Positions 49,680 through 58,524 of a stretch of 64,000 nucleotides of DNA are shown here, one piece after another. Location of the stretch: positions 1 through 64,000 of the forward strand of contig NZ_VKAA01000006.1 of NCBI RefSeq assembly GCF_007096635.1, given 5' to 3'. The first letter of the stretch is position 1. The number at the start of each line of letters is the position of its first letter. The position numbers were made by a program, and so were the translations under genes. The notes under the pieces are model-generated. The model had not been told where the DNA came from and did not search any database. It saw only the letters and a program-made list of their open reading frames with translations. The stretch comes from Mycolicibacterium sp. 018/SC-01/001. Lineage in GTDB: Bacteria; Actinomycetota; Actinomycetes; Mycobacteriales; Mycobacteriaceae.

Positions 49680-50507
49680 ATGTATCTGAGTCCACAACAA
49701 ATGGCGCTCGCCGATCAGGCAATCACGGAGACTTTCCAGAACTGCAGCATCGCCTGGCAGGCGATCCCGCACTGGGACACCGGCGATCCGGGCGCCACCA
49801 AGGTTCGTAACGACGTCGTCAACGCACCGTCGTTCATTCCGATCGCTGCCGCAGAGGAGGCCTTCCAGGTCACGCTGGTACAGACAGCCGACCCGACGTC
49901 TGACGCTCTGGTCAACGAAATCATCTCAGCGACAACAGCATTGGCTGCCGCGTTCGACGACGCTGTTCTGGATGCATTGGCGAGTGACGCAATCTCCGGA
50001 GTGTTGTTCATCGGCACCCAGCAGGGACTGCTCGACGCCCTTATCGACGCGCGCGCCCACGTCGAGGACAACGGATTCCGGGCACCGTCCTGCTTGATCA
50101 CCAACACCGCCGGCCTCAAACTGCTGAGCGCTCTGACCAGTGGATACCCCATCGTCGACAGCCTCCTGGGGACCGCACATGTCAACTCGATGCACCGCAC
50201 CTCGAAGTGGAACGTCGACGTGCCTGCGGTCAAGGCGGATGGGTCGGCCCCCAAGCCGCCGGTTCAATTACCCATGCCCGGGATGATCCTGCTGGGCCGG
50301 CGTCAGCTCATCCCCCACGGCGGCGCGTACGAGGCGTCGCCGGGTGAGGAACCGGTGGATCTGGCGGTGTGTGTGAAGCCCAGCCTGGAAATTCTCGGCG
50401 AGACAACGCAATCGCAGATCGAGATGTCGGTGCGCATCCGCTACGCCCTCCGGGTCAAGGATCGCGACGCGCTGGCGGTGCTGCTCGGTGCACCCGTGGT
50501 GTCGTAG
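49680..50507 (+). CDS. Encapsulin-like (HK97-fold) shell protein candidate
   Basis: A 275-residue protein I recognise only by pattern. Its order of elements fits classical encapsulin: an N-terminal helix LSPQQMALADQAITETF (3-19), a mid helix FDDAVLDALASDAISGVLF (92-110), a CLITNTAG strand (138-145), the SGYPIVDSLLGTAHVNS segment (154-170), and a C-terminal PSLEILG...IEMSVRIRYALRVKDRDALAVL stretch (234-268). These line up with FEDEVIFRG..GVKGLLSF, TLVINT, GHYPLEKRV and the FTFQVVNPEALILL end of Thermotoga family 1 encapsulin, as I remember it. There is a Pro-rich insert at ~171-200 and no cNMP-binding domain, unlike family 2B. No phage genes are nearby. It heads an isoprenoid operon. Confidence 0.6.
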   Translation: MYLSPQQMALADQAITETFQNCSIAWQAIPHWDTGDPGATKVRNDVVNAPSFIPIAAAEEAFQVTLVQTADPTSDALVNEIISATTALAAAFDDAVLDALASDAISGVLFIGTQQGLLDALIDARAHVEDNGFRAPSCLITNTAGLKLLSALTSGYPIVDSLLGTAHVNSMHRTSKWNVDVPAVKADGSAPKPPVQLPMPGMILLGRRQLIPHGGAYEASPGEEPVDLAVCVKPSLEILGETTQSQIEMSVRIRYALRVKDRDALAVLLGAPVVS

Positions 50508-50517
50508 CCCCGGTGCC

Positions 50518-51687
50518 GTGACGTCGACCCTCCCGCACACCGCCGTCGATCACGACGGGCTCGACGACTATCTCGCGCTCTGTAAGGACGCCTGCGACGG
50601 CGAGATCACCCGGCTGTACGGCGATGACGAATCATCGGGACTGCGTCAGCTCGTGCTCGACTACCCGCGTCGCGGCGGAAAGGCGCTGCGGCCGGCCTTG
50701 AGTATCGCGATGTGCCTGGGGCTCGGCGGCCACCTGGACGCCATCCTGCCCACCGCGGCGACACTCGAGCTGTACCACAACGCTTTTCTCATTCACGACG
50801 ATATCGAGGACGAATCGTGGTTGCGCCGTGGCCTGCCCACGATGCACATCGATCACGGCGTCCCGATCGCCGTCAACGTCGGTGATGCCATGCTGTCGTT
50901 GTCACTGCAGCCCCTGCTCGACAATGTGGGTCGCATCGGGTTGGGCCCCGCCCTTCGCATCCTGCGCGCGGTCGCCCACATGACCCGTCAGACCGTCGAG
51001 GGCCAGGCCGTCGAGCTCGACTGGGTCCGGGCCAATACGTGGCACCTCACCGACGACGACTATCTGGCCATGGTCGAACGCAAGACCAGTTGGTACTCGT
51101 TCATCACACCGCTTCAGGCCGGCGCAATCGCCGCAGGCGTCGCGGCAGAACGTCTGGCACCGCTGGAGCGCCTCGGCCGGGATCTGGGCGCAGCCTTCCA
51201 GATCACCGACGATCTACTGAACCTGCGGTCGGACCCGCAGGCGTACGGCAAGGAGATCGGCGGCGATCTGTGGGAGGGCAAACGCACGCTGATGCTGCTG
51301 CACGCGCTGCGGTGCGCCGCGCCCGGCGACCGCGACCGCGCCCTGGCGATCCTGTCCCGACGACGGCCGATGCCGGACGCCGAGCTGGGCCTCGCCGAGC
51401 TGCTCGACTCGCTGGTGGCGCGCGGTGACCTGTCCCGACCGGGACACGCCGCCATCGCGCATCTGCTGAGCCACCACGCCGTTTCCGAGCCGAAGACCCT
51501 CGACGACGTGCGGTGGCTCTTCGACCTGATGCAGAGCGCCGGGTCGCTGCGCCACGCCCGCCGCATCGCCGCCCGCCACGCGCAGTCAGCGGCGGCGACA
51601 CTCGCCGCGCTCGACTGGCTACCGGACAGCCACCATCGTGATGCCCTGGCCGGCCTCGTCGATTACGTGCACGGGCGCACATCGTGA
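50518..51687 (+). CDS. Trans-isoprenyl diphosphate synthase (polyprenyl synthetase family)
   Basis: A 389-residue class I prenyl synthase making linear isoprenyl diphosphates from IPP and an allylic primer. RRGGKALRPA (51-60) is the IPP-binding Lys/Arg region. The first Asp-rich motif is DDIED (94-98) in LIHDDIEDESWLRRG, and the second is TDDLLNLRSD. Residues at -5 and -4 from the first motif are Ala and Phe, which do not clearly fix chain length. The C-terminal ~70 residues are longer than usual. GTG 50518 is ten bases after the shell gene's stop. The end overlaps the next gene by four bases (GTGA). Confidence 0.9.
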   Translation: MTSTLPHTAVDHDGLDDYLALCKDACDGEITRLYGDDESSGLRQLVLDYPRRGGKALRPALSIAMCLGLGGHLDAILPTAATLELYHNAFLIHDDIEDESWLRRGLPTMHIDHGVPIAVNVGDAMLSLSLQPLLDNVGRIGLGPALRILRAVAHMTRQTVEGQAVELDWVRANTWHLTDDDYLAMVERKTSWYSFITPLQAGAIAAGVAAERLAPLERLGRDLGAAFQITDDLLNLRSDPQAYGKEIGGDLWEGKRTLMLLHALRCAAPGDRDRALAILSRRRPMPDAELGLAELLDSLVARGDLSRPGHAAIAHLLSHHAVSEPKTLDDVRWLFDLMQSAGSLRHARRIAARHAQSAAATLAALDWLPDSHHRDALAGLVDYVHGRTS

Positions 51688-52142
51688 CCCCCGAGACCCT
51701 GGTCGGCATGCTGGCCGAACTCGACCGAATCCGCAGCATGACGCTCGACCTCATCGAACAGCGGGCCCCCAGGATGCTGCCTGCTCCCGATCACAGTGCC
51801 GACGGTGCCGAGCAACGCGCTCACGAGCTGCTCGTCGGACTGCGTCGCGGCGTGCTGGGCAACCCGGCCGCGGCCCGCACGCTGCACGATCTGCTCGTAG
51901 CCGAGGGCCGCCGGTACGCCGCCAGCACCGAAGGAGCCCAATTGCGCGACGCATTGGCTGCCTCGGATGCCGTGGAGAATCTGCGTCGAGTCTGGGAGAC
52001 AGCGACTCTCAACGTCCTCGACGGCCCGGCCGTTCAGGACGCGGCGCCGATGGCGTGGGCCGAGTTGCTCGCCGACGTCGTGATCGGCCATGGCCTCGAC
52101 GACCGGGTACTGTCACGCCTGCGACCGGACGGGTTCGCATGA
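51684..52142 (+). CDS. Unknown helical protein, 152 residues, in the shell/isoprenoid operon
   Basis: Not recognised. It is predicted all-helical, acidic and without membrane segments or cysteines. The notable stretch is RHARLL-like helices around GEQRAHELLVGLRRGVLGNPAAARTL and a C-terminal MAWAELLADVVIGHG. It starts with GTG overlapping the prenyl synthase stop and ends overlapping the next gene by four bases (ATGA), so it is translated as part of the same unit. It may be an accessory or cargo protein, but nothing in it proves that. Confidence 0.65.
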   Translation: MTPETLVGMLAELDRIRSMTLDLIEQRAPRMLPAPDHSADGAEQRAHELLVGLRRGVLGNPAAARTLHDLLVAEGRRYAASTEGAQLRDALAASDAVENLRRVWETATLNVLDGPAVQDAAPMAWAELLADVVIGHGLDDRVLSRLRPDGFA

Positions 52143-52342
52143 CGCTCAGTGACCCGCGACCTGCACTGGGACAGGACAGTTCGTTCATCGGATATCTTGT
52201 CGGAATCGTCTCGATGGCCGGCTCGGTCCGATCCCTGGCCGCCTACCGGGAGCCCGTCGACACACACCGGCCGGCCGACGATTTCGTGCACCTGCTCCTG
52301 GGAGTCTGCGCGCTCGGCGCCGCGATCGAGGACCTCACGTGA
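52139..52342 (+). CDS. Unknown 67-residue protein in the shell/isoprenoid operon
   Basis: A small frame with start overlapping the previous stop (ATGA) and end overlapping the next start (GTGA), which argues that it is a real gene. It has two modestly hydrophobic segments, FIGYLVGIVSMAGSV (17-31) and FVHLLLGVCALGAAIEDL (50-67), linked by a charged stretch with REPVDTHRPADD. A membrane- or shell-associated peptide is possible. No family recognised. Confidence 0.55.
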   Translation: MTLSDPRPALGQDSSFIGYLVGIVSMAGSVRSLAAYREPVDTHRPADDFVHLLLGVCALGAAIEDLT

Positions 52343-53361
52343 GCGCGGTCCTGGCCGGTAGCGATTTCCTCCGAGCTCCCCTCCTGGCGGCTGCACACCC
52401 CGACGGCGTCAAGGAATGGCACCATTTCGTCGTCCACGGCCGCGATCACCGCATCCTGATCAACGTCAGCGTGACCGACGAGTGCACGGCGGTCGGCGAG
52501 CACCGACTGGTACCGAGAGTGATCGTCATCGTCCACGCAGACCGCTGGAACGGAGTCATCGAGCGGTACGCGTCCGCCGAGATGGAGGTCTCTCCCGACC
52601 TCGGTGAGCTCACGCTGGGGGGCAACAGACTGACCGTCCTCGCCGACGGCTACCGCGTGTCGATCGACCTGCCACGACGCGGCGTGCGCGCTGAGCTCGA
52701 ATTCATCGCTGTGACAAAGCCGTTCGTGGTCAACAACCAGCCGCTGGGCGCGGGGCGGATGAGTTGGCTCTTCGTGCCGCGTCTACGGGTCGACGGGTGG
52801 GTGCGGTGCGCGGGCATCGAACACCGTGTCGAGCACGAGCTGGCCTACCACGACCACAACTGGGGTCGCTTCTGGTGGGGTGACGACTTCGGGTGGACGT
52901 GGGGCACGGTCCTACCGACGGACCCCGGGAATCCCTGGTCGATGGTGATGCTGCAGATGACCGACCGGAGCCGGTTGCGCTACTTCTCGCAAGCGGTGTA
53001 CGTCTGGCACGAGGACGAGCCCGCGGCGATCTTCCGGCACGCGGCGGTCACCGCCCGCAGGCACGGCACATTCACCCGACACGCCGACTGCACGCTCCCT
53101 CCGGCCATGCAACTCGTCCTCGACGGCGACGTCACCGGCGTCCCGGAACGACTCGAGGTGAGCGCCCAGCGTGCCGGTGACGCCGTCCACGCCACGTTCA
53201 CCCCACAGTCCTTCGCCCGGGTGGCCTACCCCAGCGAGGTGACTCTGGACGGCAGCGTCGTGCTGTGCGAGACACGTGGTGATGCGCAGTTCAAGGGCGT
53301 CATCGGCGGTGAGCGCGTAGCGGCCACCGGGGCCGGGATATTCGAGTTCCTCTATGGCTGA
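52339..53361 (+). CDS. CrtC/AttH-type lipocalin-fold protein (carotenoid 1,2-hydratase-like)
   Basis: A 340-residue protein built of two lipocalin-like halves. The key motif YHDHNWGRFWWGDDFGWTWG (starting at 170) is the family signature with its catalytic-type His/Asp pair, also seen in carotenoid hydratases and in acid-catalysed terpenoid cyclases. The beginning (DGVKEWHHFVVHG) matches the first half. It most likely hydrates or cyclises a polyene or isoprenoid double bond. GTG 52339 overlaps the previous stop. The end overlaps the SCP2-like gene by eight bases. Confidence 0.82.
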   Translation: MSAVLAGSDFLRAPLLAAAHPDGVKEWHHFVVHGRDHRILINVSVTDECTAVGEHRLVPRVIVIVHADRWNGVIERYASAEMEVSPDLGELTLGGNRLTVLADGYRVSIDLPRRGVRAELEFIAVTKPFVVNNQPLGAGRMSWLFVPRLRVDGWVRCAGIEHRVEHELAYHDHNWGRFWWGDDFGWTWGTVLPTDPGNPWSMVMLQMTDRSRLRYFSQAVYVWHEDEPAAIFRHAAVTARRHGTFTRHADCTLPPAMQLVLDGDVTGVPERLEVSAQRAGDAVHATFTPQSFARVAYPSEVTLDGSVVLCETRGDAQFKGVIGGERVAATGAGIFEFLYG

Positions 53362-53752
53362 ACCGGTGTCGTCACTGCTGCGGCGTTCGATCGACCACCT
53401 CGCCACCGAGGTGCCCGCCAGCCACCGCGCGGTTGTCGACGCACTGGGCCCGCTGGTGGTGCTGCTGGCCGTCGACGATGAACGCTTCTCGCTGTCCGGC
53501 GGCGGCGACGAGCTGACCGTCGGCGAGGAGACGAGCGCGCACGTCCACATCCGGACCACGCGGACGACGATCCTCGAGGTGGTCGATGCGAACGTACTGC
53601 TGGCCGACGCGATCGAACAGGGTGCGGTCGACGTCCTCGGTGATGTCGACGACGTGGTCCGGGCCCACGACACGTTGGTGGCCTTCGTGCACGCGGCCGT
53701 TCGCGATCCCGGACAGGCCCATCTGCTCGACGGCCTTCGGGCCGGATCATGA
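53354..53752 (+). CDS. SCP2-like lipid-carrier domain protein
   Basis: A 132-residue protein with the pattern of bacterial sterol-carrier-type domains. A first strand pair (VVLLAVDDERFSLSGGGDELTV) is followed by VHIRTTRTTILEVVDANVLLADAIEQGAVDVLGDVDDVVRAHDTLVAFVHA. These domains hold a lipid in a hydrophobic groove and could shuttle an isoprenoid intermediate between the CrtC-like and FAD enzymes. The assignment rests on pattern only. It overlaps its neighbours by eight and four bases. Confidence 0.65.
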   Translation: MAEPVSSLLRRSIDHLATEVPASHRAVVDALGPLVVLLAVDDERFSLSGGGDELTVGEETSAHVHIRTTRTTILEVVDANVLLADAIEQGAVDVLGDVDDVVRAHDTLVAFVHAAVRDPGQAHLLDGLRAGS

Positions 53753-55977
53753 GCGCCGGCATCACGACCCCGGCGTCGTGCACGCCCCGACCCACCGTCG
53801 CGGTTCTCGGCGCCGGCGTCGCCGGGCTGACCGCAGCACACGAACTCGCCGAGCGCGGCTTCGACGTCACCGTCTACGAGGCGCAGGACGACGAACGCAA
53901 CGGCCTGGGCAGCCCGGTCGCGGACACCCACCCGCCTGTCAAACTCGGCGGCCTTGCCGCGTCGCAGTATTCGACCGTGGGCACGCATGACGGCAGTCCC
54001 GCCGAGCTCCGTCCGTTCCCCGGCCGACGCGGTTGCCCGAGTCCGCCTCCTCGGGCCGTGGCCGGCGAACACGGATTCCGCTTCTTCCCGGCCTATTACC
54101 TGCACATCTGGGACCTCTTCCAGCGCATTCCCGTGTACCAGAACGTCGGCCCGCCGGATGGCCCGCCTCGTTTCGTGCCCACCACCCGCACAGTCATGGA
54201 CAATGTCCGGCGGGTCGTCACTCAGGGCACCACAGCGCCCGGCAAGCCGTCGCTCGTCTTCCCACGGGAACTGCCGCGCAGCCTGCCCGAATTCCTCAGC
54301 GTACTGGGCCAACTCGTCCAGCTCGGCTTACCTGCGGGTGACATCGCGTACTTCCAGAGTCGCCTGCTCAGATTTCTCGTCACGAGTCCCTTGCGGCGCG
54401 CCGCCGAAGTACAGTACGAGTCGTCCTACGACTTCTTCGTCGGACGCGACCACACCGGCCGGGCGCAGTACCAGTACTCGCCCACGTTCGATGCATTGCT
54501 GCGCGAAATGCCCCGCGTACTGGTCGCGTTCGACCCCAACTGGGGTGACGCACGCACCAATATCGTCAGCTACCTGCAGCTCTACCTGAACATGGATCGG
54601 CGTGACGACAAAGCCGACGGCGTCCTCAACGGGCCCACCACACAGGCGTGGCTCGACCATTGGTACCGGCATCTGATCACCTTGGGCGTGAAGTTCGTTC
54701 GCGGAGCAGCGCAAAGCCTTGAGCCGCCGCCCATTTCAACTCGACCACCACACCTGCGCCCACGCGTCCACGTGACTCTGACCGACGGCACGCGGCTGAC
54801 GCCGGACTACACCGTCGTCGCCGTCGACGCACCCGGAGCCGAGTGGCTCACATCCGAACTGCGTCACGCCGGCACCGGCGGCACGGTAGCCGAGCTCGAC
54901 GGATTCACCACCTCAGCCCCGCCGCCGCAGGGGCCTCTGCAGCCCCTGTCGACGCGGCCGCATGCCCGCCGGAACCCGTACCTGCTCGACGAGGTCGGCC
55001 GGGTGCCGTGGGACCGATTCCAGACGATGACAGGCATCCAGTTCTATTTCGACACCGAATTCCAGCTGCTGCGCGGCCACATGTACTACTCGGGAGCCGA
55101 GTGGGGCCTGTCGTCGATCAACCAACACGGCCTGTGGGAGGACCGGCCCACCCTCACCCGTGACGGTCACGTCTCGGTGCTGTCCGTGGACATCGCAGAC
55201 TTCAACACCCCGTCGCGCCACCTGGTCGACGGCCTGGGTCGGGGCAAGACCGCGCGCGACTGCACCCCCGACGAGATCGCTGCCGAAGTCTGGCGTCAGA
55301 TCGTCACCGCTCTGACGAGTGGGACGGACACTCCCGCCGACACGCTGCTGCCGTGGCCGGTGTGGTACGCCCTCGACCGTGGTCTGGTCACCGCCGGCGG
55401 AGGACAGAACAGCGGCCGCGTGGTGCGCAATGACACGCCGTACCTGGTTCCGATCGTCGGGGACTGGGAGAACCGGCCGGGTGGCGATCCGTGGAACCCG
55501 CACGAGACCTCCTGGTGTGCCATCCCCGGTGACGAGGAGTGGGCAGCAGATCTGCAGACGCGCCACGTGTGGCAGGCCCGCCACGGCGGATACCAGGTCC
55601 ACCACAACTCCGTGGTCTTCGCGGGCACCTGGAACAAGACCTTCACCCGCATGACGTCGATGGAGGCCGCATGCGAGTCCGGCCGCCACGCCGTCAACGC
55701 GATCCTCGACCATTACGTGTGGGTGGCGTCCGGCGGCACCGACACCCGCGACCAGACCACGCTGCCGTGGCTTTTCCCCTACGGATTCCTCGACCAGGGC
55801 CTGTCGGGCCCGGTCAGGATGCCGACCCCGGCGGGGGACTACTGCTACATCTTCGACGTCGAGAACCGCGAACCCGCCGACACCCGTCCGCTCAGGGTGC
55901 TCGATTCGACCTACTTCCAGCACGGACTGCCCCACCCGCTGGACACTCTCACCCAACCCTTCGGAGGTGCACCATGA
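53749..55977 (+). CDS. FAD-dependent oxidoreductase of the carotenoid desaturase / hydroxysqualene dehydroxylase superfamily
   Basis: A 742-residue protein, much longer than the ~500-residue family norm. It opens with a dinucleotide-binding fold (VAVLGAGVAGLTAAHELAERGFDVTVYEA). The diagnostic GEHGFRFFPAYYLHIWDLFQRIP follows near residue 105, and a C-terminal substrate/FAD region carries VHHNSVVFAGTWNKTFTRMTSMEAACESGRHAVNAIL. Such enzymes desaturate, isomerise or dehydroxylate polyenes. It is the largest enzyme in the operon, overlaps its neighbours by four bases on each side, and probably acts on the prenyl product. Confidence 0.85.
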   Translation: MSAGITTPASCTPRPTVAVLGAGVAGLTAAHELAERGFDVTVYEAQDDERNGLGSPVADTHPPVKLGGLAASQYSTVGTHDGSPAELRPFPGRRGCPSPPPRAVAGEHGFRFFPAYYLHIWDLFQRIPVYQNVGPPDGPPRFVPTTRTVMDNVRRVVTQGTTAPGKPSLVFPRELPRSLPEFLSVLGQLVQLGLPAGDIAYFQSRLLRFLVTSPLRRAAEVQYESSYDFFVGRDHTGRAQYQYSPTFDALLREMPRVLVAFDPNWGDARTNIVSYLQLYLNMDRRDDKADGVLNGPTTQAWLDHWYRHLITLGVKFVRGAAQSLEPPPISTRPPHLRPRVHVTLTDGTRLTPDYTVVAVDAPGAEWLTSELRHAGTGGTVAELDGFTTSAPPPQGPLQPLSTRPHARRNPYLLDEVGRVPWDRFQTMTGIQFYFDTEFQLLRGHMYYSGAEWGLSSINQHGLWEDRPTLTRDGHVSVLSVDIADFNTPSRHLVDGLGRGKTARDCTPDEIAAEVWRQIVTALTSGTDTPADTLLPWPVWYALDRGLVTAGGGQNSGRVVRNDTPYLVPIVGDWENRPGGDPWNPHETSWCAIPGDEEWAADLQTRHVWQARHGGYQVHHNSVVFAGTWNKTFTRMTSMEAACESGRHAVNAILDHYVWVASGGTDTRDQTTLPWLFPYGFLDQGLSGPVRMPTPAGDYCYIFDVENREPADTRPLRVLDSTYFQHGLPHPLDTLTQPFGGAP

Positions 55978-56684
55978 CATCAGGGAACGATTACAGCCAG
56001 AAGCTCCAGGCGTGTGTGACAGCCTGGCAGCAACTCGTCGACGCTGTGGCGGCGCTCGCCGGGACCGTCCCGACAGCCGGCCCCGTGCCCGGGATTCCGT
56101 CGATTCCCCAGGTTCCGCCGGACTACCCGCAGCAGGTGACTGGCTACCTGCAGGCGTGGCGGCAGTATCTGGAGCAGGCCACTGGTGCCGCCGGCCCGAC
56201 CCACTCCCCGCCAGCACCCCCGCAGCACGGGACCGCCACCGGGCACCGGGAACCGAACGCGGGCGAGTCCGGCTCCCGGACAACCGCGCCGGGGGCGCCA
56301 CCGCCATCGGAGCCCGCCGACAGCCCGCCCTCGATGGGTGCGACGATGAAGCCCCCCGGCGAGGACTCCTCGTCGGTCGAGCCGCCCAAGTTCATGCGCG
56401 CCCCGCAATGGCAGTGGGGAGGACAGATCACCGATCTTCCGGGTCTGCAGCGCGCGGCTGGACAGGACGCGATGCGAGACAAGGGCTTTGACATGCCTCG
56501 ACCGCCGCTGCTCGAATTCGGGGTCGCGCCGAACGTCAGACGAACGGCTACCCGCAACGCTGCGGTCCGACGGGTGCCGATGACGGGTCCGACCGGCTCG
56601 GTCTCGGCAGACCCCGCGGCGTCACTGTCGTCGACCTTGTACCGAGGTCTGCACGAACGCATCCAGGGGCAGATGAACGGTTAG
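55974..56684 (+). CDS. Proline-rich, probably disordered protein ending the shell/isoprenoid operon
   Basis: Not recognised by family. The 236 residues fall into three parts. A helical N-terminus (~1-30: [24 protein letters not shown]) and a Pro-rich stretch are followed by a long Pro/Ser/Gly/Thr linker (~75-135, including [14 protein letters not shown]) with no fold. The C-terminal ~90 residues contain conserved-looking short motifs, [21 protein letters not shown] and [18 protein letters not shown]. The layout resembles a flexible adaptor with short binding peptides. Its ATG overlaps the FAD gene by four bases, and its stop interlocks with aspS (TTAG). Confidence 0.6.
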   Translation: MTSGNDYSQKLQACVTAWQQLVDAVAALAGTVPTAGPVPGIPSIPQVPPDYPQQVTGYLQAWRQYLEQATGAAGPTHSPPAPPQHGTATGHREPNAGESGSRTTAPGAPPPSEPADSPPSMGATMKPPGEDSSSVEPPKFMRAPQWQWGGQITDLPGLQRAAGQDAMRDKGFDMPRPPLLEFGVAPNVRRTATRNAAVRRVPMTGPTGSVSADPAASLSSTLYRGLHERIQGQMNG

Positions 56685-58447
56685 GACCGTTCCGGCTTCG
56701 CGTCGATGCCGGATTCCTTACGCTGCTGGGCCGTGATCGGCGCCGGCGCATCCGTCAGCGGGTCCACCCCACCGCCGGACTTCGGGAACGCGATCACCTC
56801 ACGGATGGACTCGACGCCCGCGAGCAGCGCGACGATCCGATCCCAGCCGAACGCGATGCCACCGTGCGGCGGCGCGCCGAAGGTGAACGCGTCCAACAGG
56901 AATCCGAACTTGTCCTGCGCTTCGTCGTGGTCGATACCCATCATCGCGAACACCCGCTCCTGGATGTCGCGGCGATGGATACGGATCGAGCCGCCGCCGA
57001 TCTCGTTGCCGTTGCAGACGATGTCGTAGGCGTTGGCCAGGGCGTTGCCCGGATCGGTGTCGAACGTCGCCTCCGATTCGGGCTGCGGTGCGGTGAACGC
57101 GTGGTGCACCGCGGTCCACGCGCCCGACCCGACGGCGACATCGCCGGACGCGGTGGCCTCGTCGGCCGGCTCGAACAGCGGCCAGTCCACCACCCAGGTG
57201 AACGCCCACGCGGTCGGGTCGATCATGTCGAGCCGCTTGGCGATCTCGATGCGCGTCGCGCCCAGCAGCGCCCGCGCCGCCTTCGGCGTGCCCGCGGCGA
57301 AGAACACGCAGTCACCGGGATTCGCGCCGACGTGGGCGGCCAGGCCGGCACGCTCGTCGTCCGACAGGTTCTTGGCGACCGGACCGGCCAGCTCGCCATC
57401 CTCACCGACGAGCACATAGGCCAGCCCCTTGTGACCGCGCTGCTTGGCGAACTCCTGCCAGCCGTCGAGCGTGCGCCGCGGCTGCGAGGCGCCGCCCGGC
57501 ATGACGACCGCACCGACGTAGGGCGCCTGGAACACCCGGAATGGGGTGTCGGCGAAGTACTCGGTGCACTCCACCAGCTCGACCCCGAAACGCAGGTCGG
57601 GCTTGTCGCTTCCGAAGCGGCGCATCGCCTCGGCGTAGCTGATGCGTGGCAGCGGCGTCGGCAGGTCGTAGCCGATCAACGCCCACAGCGCCCGCAGGAT
57701 CTCCTCGGACACCGCCATCACATCGTCGGCCTCGACGAAGCTCATCTCCATGTCCAGCTGCGTGAACTCGGGCTGCCGGTCGGCTCGGAAATCCTCGTCG
57801 CGATAACAGCGGGCGATCTGGTAGTAACGCTCCATCCCCGCGACCATCAGCAGCTGCTTGAACAGCTGCGGGCTCTGCGGCAACGCGTAGAACGACCCCG
57901 GCTGCAGGCGGGCGGGCACCAGGAAGTCGCGCGCCCCCTCCGGAGTCGAGCGGGTCAGCGTCGGAGTCTCGATCTCGATGAAGTCGTGGTCGGCCAGCAC
58001 ACCACGCGCGGCGGCATTCACCTTGGAACGCAGCCGGATTGCATGCCCCGGGCCCTCTCGGCGCAGATCGAGATAGCGGTACTTCAGACGCGCTTCCTCG
58101 CCGGCGGTCTCGTCGAGCTGGAACGGCAGCGGCGCGCTCTCCCCCAGCACCGTCAACGACGTCGCGTTGACCTCGACCTCACCGGTGGCGATCTCGGCGT
58201 TGGCGTTGCCCTCGGGCCGGATCTCGACGACACCGGTCACCGCGACACAGAACTCCGAACGCAGCCGGTGCGCCTGGGCCAGCACATCGCCGTCGCGGAA
58301 CACCACCTGAGAGGTCCCGGAAACATCCCGCAGGTCGATGAAGATCACGCCACCGTGATCGCGGCGACGGGCAACCCAGCCGGCCAGCGTCACCGTCTGC
58401 CCGGCGTCGGCGGCACGCAACGATCCAGCGGTGCGGCTACGCAGCAC
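56681..58447 (-). CDS. aspS: Aspartyl-tRNA synthetase (bacterial type)
   Basis: A 588-residue class IIb synthetase. The N-terminal OB-fold anticodon domain ([23 protein letters not shown]) is followed by motif 2 ([25 protein letters not shown]), the bacterial GAD insertion and motif 3 ([22 protein letters not shown]). Many mycobacteria lack AsnRS, so the enzyme may also charge tRNA-Asn for GatCAB to amidate; that is inference from the family. GTG 58447 has AGGAG upstream and a TAGACT -10 candidate at 58483-58488. Confidence 0.96.
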   Translation of the reverse strand: MLRSRTAGSLRAADAGQTVTLAGWVARRRDHGGVIFIDLRDVSGTSQVVFRDGDVLAQAHRLRSEFCVAVTGVVEIRPEGNANAEIATGEVEVNATSLTVLGESAPLPFQLDETAGEEARLKYRYLDLRREGPGHAIRLRSKVNAAARGVLADHDFIEIETPTLTRSTPEGARDFLVPARLQPGSFYALPQSPQLFKQLLMVAGMERYYQIARCYRDEDFRADRQPEFTQLDMEMSFVEADDVMAVSEEILRALWALIGYDLPTPLPRISYAEAMRRFGSDKPDLRFGVELVECTEYFADTPFRVFQAPYVGAVVMPGGASQPRRTLDGWQEFAKQRGHKGLAYVLVGEDGELAGPVAKNLSDDERAGLAAHVGANPGDCVFFAAGTPKAARALLGATRIEIAKRLDMIDPTAWAFTWVVDWPLFEPADEATASGDVAVGSGAWTAVHHAFTAPQPESEATFDTDPGNALANAYDIVCNGNEIGGGSIRIHRRDIQERVFAMMGIDHDEAQDKFGFLLDAFTFGAPPHGGIAFGWDRIVALLAGVESIREVIAFPKSGGGVDPLTDAPAPITAQQRKESGIDAKPERS

Positions 58448-58482
58448 GAAATACTCCTCACAACGGCGATGATCGACGGTCC

Positions 58483-58517
58483 AGTCTAAAGGTGGGCCGC
58501 GGCGTCCTGACTAAGGT
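58483..58517. promoter_or_regulatory. Divergent promoters for aspS and the SRPBCC gene
   Basis: TAGACT (complement of 58483-58488) suits aspS with a leader of about 28 bases and a Shine-Dalgarno. TAAGGT (58512-58517) lies seven bases before ATG 58525 on the plus strand and suits a leaderless transcript of the SRPBCC gene. The latter argues against the earlier GTG at 58492. Confidence 0.4.
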
Positions 58518-58524
58518 GCTGGCC

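Noticed and set aside
49680-50507. Prophage capsid gene as origin of the shell-like protein's context
   Set aside because: No terminase, portal, protease, tail or integrase genes flank it; all neighbours are metabolic.
49680-50507. Family 2B encapsulin
   Set aside because: The protein is 275 residues and lacks the inserted cyclic-nucleotide-binding domain, although the neighbouring prenyl synthase would have fitted that family.
50518-55977. Ordinary carotenoid gene cluster
   Set aside because: No phytoene synthase or lycopene cyclase is present, and the FAD protein is too long and only distantly desaturase-like.
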